11,188 nt of DNA from assembly GCA_027043825.1 (NCBI GenBank), contig JALUER010000057.1:1-11188 (forward strand). Direction: 5' to 3'. A program made the position numbers and the translations under genes. How positions within the stretch are numbered: the stretch's first letter is position 1; every line of letters starts with the position of its first letter. The notes beneath the pieces were generated by a model that saw nothing but the letters and a program-made list of their open reading frames with translations, was not told the DNA's origin and searched no databases. Shown here in pieces: positions 5,626 to 11,188 of this stretch. This stretch comes from Microcaldota archaeon (GTDB taxonomy: Archaea > Iainarchaeota > Iainarchaeia > JAADDC01).

Positions 5626-6882
5626 ATGGACATCAACCGGGTAATCGCCCTTATAAAGGAGGGGGAATCCGAGAGGATAGAGTTTAAGGAGAGACCCTCC
5701 CAGATGGCAGAGGAGATTTGTGCCCTCGCAAACGCCGAGGGAGGTTACATACTTATAGGCGTAACCGATAAGGGAGAGATCATCGGAACCAATGTAAAGA
5801 AGGCTAAACATCAGATTTCGGCCGCCCTGAACAACGTAATACCAAAACCAGTGGTAAAATTCCATACAATGAATATTGGGGGTAGGGAAATCCTTGTGGT
5901 GGAAGTAGGGAAGGCTGATAGTCTTTGTATGGTTGGGGGAAGGGCTTACATAAGGATAGGGACGTCCAAGAGGCCTCTAAGCTTGGAAGAAATCTTGAGG
6001 AAAGGCAGCGAGCTTGCTTTGGTTCCTATCGATGCCACTCCATCTCCCTTCACGGTAGAGGACCTGTGGGAGGAGGCCCTGGATTTCTATAAGGAACGGC
6101 TGAAGAGGAGAGGAGTTGTGATAGAGGATGTGGTGAGGCATCTGAGAAAGATCGGAATGGTGGTAGGAGAGAGGCTTACCCTTGCGGCTGCCCTCCTATT
6201 TACAAAGGAGCCCCAAACAAAGCTACCTCAGGCATACTTAAGAATCGTAGAGGGGAAAAGATGGATTAGATTGAAGGGACCTCTCTGGAAGCTTGTAGAG
6301 GACGCGATGGGGTGGTTGGAAGGGAGGTTGCCCGTTGCCTGGGAGGTTGTAGGCATAAAGCGGGAAGAGGTTCCAACAATACCCGGAGAGGCCCTAAGGG
6401 AAGCCATCGTAAATGCCTTGGTTCACAGAAACTACGTAGATTTTTCAGAAACCTTTATAGAAGTAGAAGGGGAAAAATTGAGGATAAGGAACCCAGGAGG
6501 TTTCCCCCCAGGCACCGATCCACAGAATCCCTTCCCAAAACCAAGAAATCCATACATATACGAGCGGATGTTTGAAATGGGCTATGTGGAGAAGCGGGGA
6601 AGGGGAGTCGAGCTGATGAGGAGGCTCTGTGCTTCCGTAAACTGTAACTTATACATAACGAGTGAGAGGGGCTGGACAGAGGTTGTTTTTAGGCCAGGCG
6701 AGATGGACGAACGACTGGTAAGGATATTAAAGTTGTTGGACAGGCCAAAGAGTTCAAAGGAGATAGCAGAAGCCTTAGGAGTGAGTAAGGTTACAGTATT
6801 GAAACTGTTGAAGCGGTTGGAGAACATGGGCCTCGTGGAAGCCCTTGGAAGGAGTAGGTCCAGGAGGTATAGAAAGCGTTAA
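5626..6882 (+). CDS. AlbA_2/Schlafen-type ATP-binding protein with C-terminal winged helix
   Basis: 418-residue protein with the layout of predicted archaeal and bacterial transcriptional regulators or helicase-like proteins carrying an AlbA_2 (Schlafen AAA_4) domain. Seen: AlbA_2 domain at about 12-115 with E-x-x-x-I-E-F-K-E, A-L-A-N-A-E-G-G-Y-I-L-I-G-V and I-R-I-G-T-S; an HATPase_c_4-like domain at about 230-350 with A-L-R-E-A-I-V-N-A-L-V-H-R-N-Y, R-N-P-G-G-F-P-P-G, N-P-Y-I and V-E-K-R-G-R-G-V-E-L-M; and a winged helix-turn-helix at about 358-410 (S-K-E-I-A-E-A-L-G-V-S-K-V-T-V), ending in a basic tail R-S-R-S-R-R-Y-R-K-R. So DNA binding and nucleotide binding are likely; the biological role is unknown. 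It is flanked by two near-identical palindromes: copy A supplies its TATA box, copy B its last codon and stop. It is AT-richer than neighbours (20 G/C of 60 in 6421-6480, against 36 of 60 in polB 8041-8100), suggesting separate origin. Confidence 0.88.
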   Translation: MDINRVIALIKEGESERIEFKERPSQMAEEICALANAEGGYILIGVTDKGEIIGTNVKKAKHQISAALNNVIPKPVVKFHTMNIGGREILVVEVGKADSLCMVGGRAYIRIGTSKRPLSLEEILRKGSELALVPIDATPSPFTVEDLWEEALDFYKERLKRRGVVIEDVVRHLRKIGMVVGERLTLAAALLFTKEPQTKLPQAYLRIVEGKRWIRLKGPLWKLVEDAMGWLEGRLPVAWEVVGIKREEVPTIPGEALREAIVNALVHRNYVDFSETFIEVEGEKLRIRNPGGFPPGTDPQNPFPKPRNPYIYERMFEMGYVEKRGRGVELMRRLCASVNCNLYITSERGWTEVVFRPGEMDERLVRILKLLDRPKSSKEIAEALGVSKVTVLKLLKRLENMGLVEALGRSRSRRYRKR

Positions 6883-6930
6883 ATCGTAAAGAATCGTAAA
6901 CCCTTAACGGAAGTTAACGATTTAACGATT
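6877..6930. repeat. 54-bp palindromic repeat, copy B (right flank of the Schlafen-type gene)
   Basis: Direct repeat of copy A 1322 bp downstream, differing at one base (CCCTTAACGG here, CCCTTTACGG in copy A). The dyad is centred near 6902. The last CGT codon and TAA stop of the Schlafen-type gene lie inside its left arm. The right arm contains a TTTAACG box about 52-56 nt upstream of the polB ATG. Confidence 0.97.
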
Positions 6931-6976
6931 CGTGGTGGATGCCTTCTTAGGGGTTTCCCACCAGAAGGGTAGTTAG
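6921..6976 (+). promoter_or_regulatory. Candidate polB promoter and short leader
   Basis: TTTAA at 6921-6925, in the right arm of repeat copy B, corresponds to the TATA core used by the Schlafen-type gene in copy A. By the same spacing transcription would start near 6948, leaving about 28 nt before the ATG. The only ribosome-binding candidate is AAGGGTAG just before the ATG, which is weak. No better TATA box is seen closer to the start; TTCTTAGG near 6944 is a poor alternative. Confidence 0.35.
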
Positions 6977-9900
6977 ATGGAGGTCATCGCCTACCCCCTT
7001 TATTACAAGATCAAGGACGACGAGGACGGGACGGTAAAGCTCAAGGTCTACCTCTACGATCTCAGGGAAAGGCGGTTCATATCCGGGTATTACAGGCGGC
7101 ACAAGCCGTTTCTCGTCATCGAGAGCGGGGACGTGGAGAGGGCCAAGAAGGTGCTGAAGGAGGCCCGCTTCGAGGGAGTGGTGAGGATAGCAGAGGACCC
7201 GAGGAAGGGCTACCACCGCATCTACGTGAAGTCCCCCACCCTCATCCGTCGGTTGAGGGGCATACTCAACGCCGAGGGGATAAAGACCTACGAGGACGAC
7301 ATCAAGTACCTCATGAGGGTGATGATCGACGGGGTGATACCGGCCAGGCCCCTGAAGGTCGTCCTCTCCAACGTGGAGAGGAAGGAGGACGAGAGGGGGG
7401 AGCTCCTCAGGGGGGACATCGTCTACGTGGAGCCACTTGAAGAAGAATTCCACATCGAGACGGTACCCGTCGCCTCCTTTGACATAGAGATCGTCCACCC
7501 CAAGGAGGTCTTCCCCACCCCCCGGAAGCACCCCATCTTCCTCATATCGGTGGCGGTGGCCGATGGGGACGAGATGGAATACTATGCTCTGGTCAACACC
7601 GCCGCCTTCGATGACGAGGCCCTCCGGCAGAACGCCGGGAAGACCGTGACTTATCCCTACAGGAACGGGGAGGCAAAGGTCATCTTTTTTGAGAACGAGC
7701 AGGATGCCATACTCGAGTTTGGTCGCATAATAGCCAGGAAGAGGGTAATGGTCATAAGCGGCTACAACTCGGACTCCTTCGACTGGTACTTCCTCGTAGA
7801 GAGGGCCAAACAACTCGGCATCTACTACGACCTGATCAGGTACGTCTCCACCGCCTTCGATGACGAGCCCCTGAGGGAAGTACCGTACGACGAAAGGGAT
7901 CCCTCCTTCTCCATGATACGGCCCCAGTCCTCCAAGGAGAAGACCGTTTTCGTTCCGGGGAGGTTGAACGTGGACATATTTCAGCTCATCCGCCTCCCCA
8001 TGTTCAAGCCCATCGTGGGGAACATAACCCCCCTCACCCTGAAGAACGTGGCCGCCGAGCTGGGCGTTCTCCCCACGGAACAACGAGTGATGATAGACCT
8101 GGCCACTACCACCATCGAAGAGGAGTGGAAGCAGGACTGGAAGAGGACCCTGGAGTACAACCTGGACGACGCCTACGCCGCCCTGAAACTCACCTTCTCC
8201 TTCCTGCCCCAGATGGTGGTACTCTCCCAGATAACGAACATACCCATCCAGTTCATCGTCAAGTGGAGCAACTCGAAGATACTCACCGTCCTCTTTGGCA
8301 TAGAATCCCTGAGGGAAGGCATTCTCATCCCCCACGCACCATCACGGGCAAAGGAAATAGAAGAGGAGGAGGTAAGCGAGGAGATCCTTGAACTCAGGAA
8401 GAAGGCTGGAAAGGACGTGAAGTACAGGGGGGCCTTCGTCATCCATCCGGATCCTTCCATCGTGGACGGTCTGGCCATCCTCGACTTCCAGTCCCTGTAC
8501 CCCAACATCATCGTAAACTTCAACATAGGGACGGACTCGCTTTTGGGCACCTTCGTGAGGTTCGAGGAAGAGGACGGAAGGCTCTACATGGTGGTGGAGG
8601 ATAAGGGGAAGCTCAAACGCATTCCCTTTAGCACCAAGGAAATAAACGTGACCCCCTTCGTCTACCACGTTTTCCGGTCTGCCCAGGCCCACGAGTCCTT
8701 CGTCCGGAAGGTAGTGAACAAGATGCTCAAGAACAGGATAGCAATGAAACACGCGGCAAAGAAGCTGAAGAAGTTCGAGGGCTTCCTGGAAGAGAGGAGT
8801 GACAAGCCCCTCAGGGAAGTGGTGGAGGAGTTCCTGGAGAATACCAAGTTCCCCTTTGGCGAAAAACCCCTCGTGGAAGAGATCCTCGGCAAGCTACTGG
8901 AAAAGTACGAGTCCAGTAGAGAGGAGTTCGTGAAGGAGCTAAAGAGCCAGGCAGAGATCATGGACAGAAAGCAGACAGCCTTCAAGTTCTTGATAAACTC
9001 CACCTACGGGGTTCTCGGTTTCACCAACTTCCGCTGGTACGAGAAGCGCTCCGCCGAGTCCATCACAGCCTACGGGCGATGGCTCATCATGAGGACGAGG
9101 GAGTTCTTGGAGAAGGTGGGCTTCCACGTGGTCTCCGGGGACACCGATTCGGTGATGATCACCCTCAAGGACAACATCCTCTATCACAGGGTCTCCGAGG
9201 AGGCCAAGAGAGCCAGAGAGCAGTACGTGAGGGAGTACGAGGAGGCGAAGAAGTTCATAGAAGAGACCTTCAGGCCCTACCTGGAGGACCCGGACTACCT
9301 GCTCTTCCAGCCGGTGGAGAAGCTCATCCCTCTCTGGAGGGAATTCCTCGTCGAGAAGCTCAGGGAGAGCGGCGCCGACGTGAAGGGCGACGAGCCCTTC
9401 GAGGAGCTCTACAGGAAGGCCAAGCTCGTCGACATAGCCATCTGGATGGGGGACTTTTGCACCGAGTACCTCTACAAGCCCTTCACATTCATCCTTGAGT
9501 TCGACAAGTACTTCGACAAGGCCATCTTCCTCATGGCCAAGAACTACGCTGCCGTGGCCAAGGGGAAGCTCAAGTTAAAGGGCATCGAGGCAAAGAAGAG
9601 GAACTTCTCCAGGATAGCCAGAAACGAGCAGCTCTTCCTCCTCACCCTCTTCTTCGACCTATTTGACTACTTCAAGTCCCTGAAGGAGGGGAAGCCGGAC
9701 GTCAACCTTGTTCCGGACAAGTACGCGGAGCTGAAATCGCTCCTGACGGGTGTCAGGGACTGGGACGGCTTCATCGACGCACTCCTCGCTTTCCTGGATC
9801 GGAGGATGCACAGGATCGTGAAGGGGATTCTCAATGGCGAGTACCCCATTGAGATGTTCGTGAGGTTCACCGAGTTGGGTAAGAATCCGGACGAGTACGA

Positions 9901-10339
9901 TCAGAAGGGCTCCGCGGGTGTCTACGCGGCCCTCGCCGAGATGAGGGACTTCCCAGAGGTGAAGTACGTCAGGGGCGACAGGATACCCTGGGTCTACGCC
10001 ATGGACCCGGATTTGGTGGGGAGGAAGAAGGTAACGAAGTCCATGTTTGCCAGGACGGTCTCCCACGTGGTGAGGAAGGGGTTGAAGATCTACCCAATTC
10101 CCTACATCGAGGAGATCGCCGGCCGCTACGACAAGCTCCTCTACGTCTTCGACCGCTACACCAACCCATCCAAGTTCATGCGGCTCGTCAACGGAACCTC
10201 CATGAGCACCCTGGACGACTTCATGGGAGGCGAGGAGATCCCCGTGACACCCTCAAGGAAGCCGACCACCATACTCGACTTCGTCCAGGGCGAGCCGACA
10301 AAGCCCAGGAAGCGCGTGACGCTGGAGGACTACTTTTAG
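6977..10339 (+). CDS. polB: Family-B DNA polymerase with 3'-5' exonuclease
   Basis: Replicative or repair DNA polymerase of family B, extending DNA with proofreading. Exonuclease motifs are intact: Exo I F-D-I-E (Asp169, Glu171), Exo II Y-N-S-D-S-F-D-W (Asp269), Exo III Y-N-L-D-D-A (Asp398). Polymerase motifs are intact: motif A D-F-Q-S-L-Y-P-N-I (Asp503), motif B K-F-L-I-N-S-T-Y-G (Lys670 to Gly678), motif C S-G-D-T-D-S (Asp722, Asp724), plus a K-G-I-E segment. Both active sites should work, and no intein interrupts the motifs. At 1120 residues it is longer than most archaeal PolB (about 770-950). Part of the excess is about 55 residues, lysine- and glutamate-rich, between the fingers Lys591 region and motif B, and part is a C-terminal tail with three PIP-box-like motifs, the last being V-T-L-E-D-Y-F at the very end. 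ATG 6977 directly follows an in-frame TAG, so no upstream start is possible. alaS starts 35 bp downstream. Confidence 0.96.
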   Translation: MEVIAYPLYYKIKDDEDGTVKLKVYLYDLRERRFISGYYRRHKPFLVIESGDVERAKKVLKEARFEGVVRIAEDPRKGYHRIYVKSPTLIRRLRGILNAEGIKTYEDDIKYLMRVMIDGVIPARPLKVVLSNVERKEDERGELLRGDIVYVEPLEEEFHIETVPVASFDIEIVHPKEVFPTPRKHPIFLISVAVADGDEMEYYALVNTAAFDDEALRQNAGKTVTYPYRNGEAKVIFFENEQDAILEFGRIIARKRVMVISGYNSDSFDWYFLVERAKQLGIYYDLIRYVSTAFDDEPLREVPYDERDPSFSMIRPQSSKEKTVFVPGRLNVDIFQLIRLPMFKPIVGNITPLTLKNVAAELGVLPTEQRVMIDLATTTIEEEWKQDWKRTLEYNLDDAYAALKLTFSFLPQMVVLSQITNIPIQFIVKWSNSKILTVLFGIESLREGILIPHAPSRAKEIEEEEVSEEILELRKKAGKDVKYRGAFVIHPDPSIVDGLAILDFQSLYPNIIVNFNIGTDSLLGTFVRFEEEDGRLYMVVEDKGKLKRIPFSTKEINVTPFVYHVFRSAQAHESFVRKVVNKMLKNRIAMKHAAKKLKKFEGFLEERSDKPLREVVEEFLENTKFPFGEKPLVEEILGKLLEKYESSREEFVKELKSQAEIMDRKQTAFKFLINSTYGVLGFTNFRWYEKRSAESITAYGRWLIMRTREFLEKVGFHVVSGDTDSVMITLKDNILYHRVSEEAKRAREQYVREYEEAKKFIEETFRPYLEDPDYLLFQPVEKLIPLWREFLVEKLRESGADVKGDEPFEELYRKAKLVDIAIWMGDFCTEYLYKPFTFILEFDKYFDKAIFLMAKNYAAVAKGKLKLKGIEAKKRNFSRIARNEQLFLLTLFFDLFDYFKSLKEGKPDVNLVPDKYAELKSLLTGVRDWDGFIDALLAFLDRRMHRIVKGILNGEYPIEMFVRFTELGKNPDEYDQKGSAGVYAALAEMRDFPEVKYVRGDRIPWVYAMDPDLVGRKKVTKSMFARTVSHVVRKGLKIYPIPYIEEIAGRYDKLLYVFDRYTNPSKFMRLVNGTSMSTLDDFMGGEEIPVTPSRKPTTILDFVQGEPTKPRKRVTLEDYF

Positions 10340-10341
10340 GG

Positions 10342-10366
10342 ATCGTTAAAAACCCTTTCCGGGAGT
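10342..10366 (+). repeat. Degenerate half-copy of the palindromic repeat, upstream of alaS
   Basis: An exact ATCGTTAA unit (10342-10349) is followed at once by AAACCCTTTCCGG (10350-10362), matching 12 of 13 bases of the repeat centre AAACCCTTTACGG at 5576-5588, then GAGT against AAGT. The inverted right arm is missing. It lies in the 35-bp gap between polB and alaS. Confidence 0.6.
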
Positions 10367-10374
10367 ATAGTTAG
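10345..10374 (+). promoter_or_regulatory. Promoter of alaS
   Basis: TTAAAAA at 10346-10352 lies 29 nt before the GTG at 10375 and overlaps the ATCGTTAA unit of the half-palindrome. The spacing fits a leaderless transcript, as for the other transcription-unit starts in the window. Confidence 0.5.
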
Positions 10375-11188
10375 GTGGTGGACAAGGGGGAGCTGAGGGA
10401 GAAGTTCTCCAGGGAGTGGGAGAAGCACTACAAGCTGGAGTTCTTCGAAAGGGAAGGCTTTGTCAGGAAGAGGTGCCCCTGTGGGAAGTACTTCTGGACG
10501 CTGGACGAGGAGAGGACCCACTGTGGAGAGCCAGAGCACACGGGTTACCAGTTCATCGGGGAGGTCGTAGGAAAGTCCTCTGACTACGCTGGTACCTGGA
10601 AGGACATGGCAGAGTTCTACGAGAAGAACGGCCACGCGGTGATTCCCCGGTATCCTGTGGTGGCTCGCTGGAGGGACGACCTTTACTTTACCATCGCCTC
10701 CATAGCGGTGTTCCAGCCCTACGTCGTGAGGGGAGAGGTGGATCCGCCGGCGAACCCCCTACTCATACCACAACCATCCCTCCGGTTCAAGGACATTGAG
10801 AATGTCGGCTTCTCCGGCCGCCACTTCACGTCCTTCGTCATGGTGGGACAGCACGCGTTCAACAAGGAGAAGATGGTCCTCTGGAAGGACGAGGCGGTGG
10901 AGCTCATCTTCCGCTACCTCACCGAAGTCGTCGGGATACCTCCGGAGGAGATTGTCTTCCACGAGGACGTCTGGGCAGGGGGAGGGAACTTCGGGCCCTC
11001 CATAGAGTACTTCGTTCGGGGGCTGGAGCTGGGGAACGTGGTCTTCATGCAGTTCGAGGAAGTAAACGGCTCCTACAGGGAGCTGGACATCAAGGTGATC
11101 GATCACGGGATCGGGCTATCCCGGATCGCCTGGATCAGGAGCGGCAAGTTCACCCCCTACGAGGTGGTCCTCCCATCCACCGTGGAGC
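10375..11188 (+). CDS. alaS: Alanyl-tRNA synthetase, archaeal type (N-terminal part, runs off the window)
   Basis: Class II synthetase charging tRNA-Ala in the cytosol. The frame is open for 271 codons to the window edge; the full protein would be about 900 residues, so the editing and oligomerisation domains lie outside. Seen: the N-terminal extension of the archaeal form, F-F-E-R-E-G-F-V-R-K-R, then a zinc-site-like region with Cys34, Cys36, Cys50 and His55; the catalytic-domain segments R-F-K-D-I-E-N-V-G-F-S-G-R-H and V-G-Q-H-A-F-N-K-E; F-H-E-D-V-W-A-G-G-G-N-F-G-P-S-I-E; and D-H-G-I-G-L-S-R-I-A-W of class II motif 3 type. The zinc region is slightly unusual: C-P-C-G where I expect C-x-x-C-G, and His at the last ligand position. 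There are two consecutive GTG codons, 10375 and 10378; the TATA spacing (29 or 32 nt) favours the first. Confidence 0.95.
   Translation, partial: MVDKGELREKFSREWEKHYKLEFFEREGFVRKRCPCGKYFWTLDEERTHCGEPEHTGYQFIGEVVGKSSDYAGTWKDMAEFYEKNGHAVIPRYPVVARWRDDLYFTIASIAVFQPYVVRGEVDPPANPLLIPQPSLRFKDIENVGFSGRHFTSFVMVGQHAFNKEKMVLWKDEAVELIFRYLTEVVGIPPEEIVFHEDVWAGGGNFGPSIEYFVRGLELGNVVFMQFEEVNGSYRELDIKVIDHGIGLSRIAWIRSGKFTPYEVVLPSTVE

Noticed and set aside
5553..6930. Repeat-flanked cassette as a CRISPR array or classical insertion sequence
   Set aside because: Only two full repeat copies with 1.3 kb of gene between them, no spacers, no Cas gene, and no transposase or recombinase.
6934..6962. Inverted GGTGG/CCACC between repeat copy B and polB as a regulatory hairpin
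   Set aside because: Only five pairs with a 19-base loop, and most of the left arm would lie upstream of the predicted transcript start.
6970..6979. Shared TAGTTAG just before both the polB and alaS start codons
   Set aside because: A seven-base match at two places is easily chance, and no other gene in the window shows it.
6947..8335. Long open frame (462 codons) on the minus strand opposite polB
   Set aside because: It has no recognisable motifs, is rich in G, L, V and P in the way expected when a GC-rich gene is read from the opposite strand, and lies wholly over a well-supported polymerase frame.
8480..9150. Intein in the polymerase motifs as the reason for its large size
   Set aside because: Motifs A, B and C are all uninterrupted, and the inserted stretch lacks intein splice-junction residues.

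Overview
The window looks like chromosomal DNA from a thermophilic archaeon. The evidence is an archaeal-type tryptophanyl-tRNA synthetase, an archaeal family-B DNA polymerase, the N-terminal part of an archaeal-type alanyl-tRNA synthetase, arginine codons dominated by AGG/AGA, and TATA boxes (TTTAA-type cores) 27-30 nt upstream of start codons. No rRNA, tRNA, CRISPR array or transposase gene was found. I cannot name the lineage from the sequence alone.

Layout. (1) 34-3147, minus strand: an operon of three divergent GH130/COG2152-type glycosidase or glycoside-phosphorylase paralogues. They are tightly packed (1-nt gap, then 4-nt overlap), and the internal genes use non-ATG starts (TTG and, most likely, CTG) preceded by Shine-Dalgarno-like sequences. 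(2) 3148-3260: divergent promoter region. (3) 3261-4349, plus strand: a major facilitator transporter, transcribed away from the GH130 operon and possibly working with it. (4) 4387-5553: trpS. (5) 5553-6930: an AT-richer cassette holding one gene, an AlbA_2/Schlafen-type ATP-binding protein with a C-terminal winged helix. It is flanked on both sides by a 54-bp repeat, 53/54 identical. Each copy is a nearly symmetrical palindrome of 8-bp ATCGTTAA-type units around a CCC centre. (6) 6977-10339: an 1120-aa family-B DNA polymerase with intact polymerase and exonuclease motifs, an enlarged palm and a C-terminal tail with three PIP-box-like motifs. (7) 10375 to the window end: alaS, partial. Its promoter contains a degenerate half of the same palindrome.

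Most genes that begin a transcription unit appear to be leaderless: the TATA core lies about 27-30 nt before the GTG or ATG. Genes inside the GH130 operon instead have Shine-Dalgarno-like sites.

The most interesting feature is the repeat-flanked Schlafen-type gene. Its palindromes overlap the TATA boxes of the gene itself and probably of polB, and a half-copy overlaps the alaS TATA box. Either the winged-helix protein binds these sites and regulates itself, polB and alaS, or the palindrome is a dispersed mobile element that has carried or trapped the gene. Both readings are inference from sequence layout.
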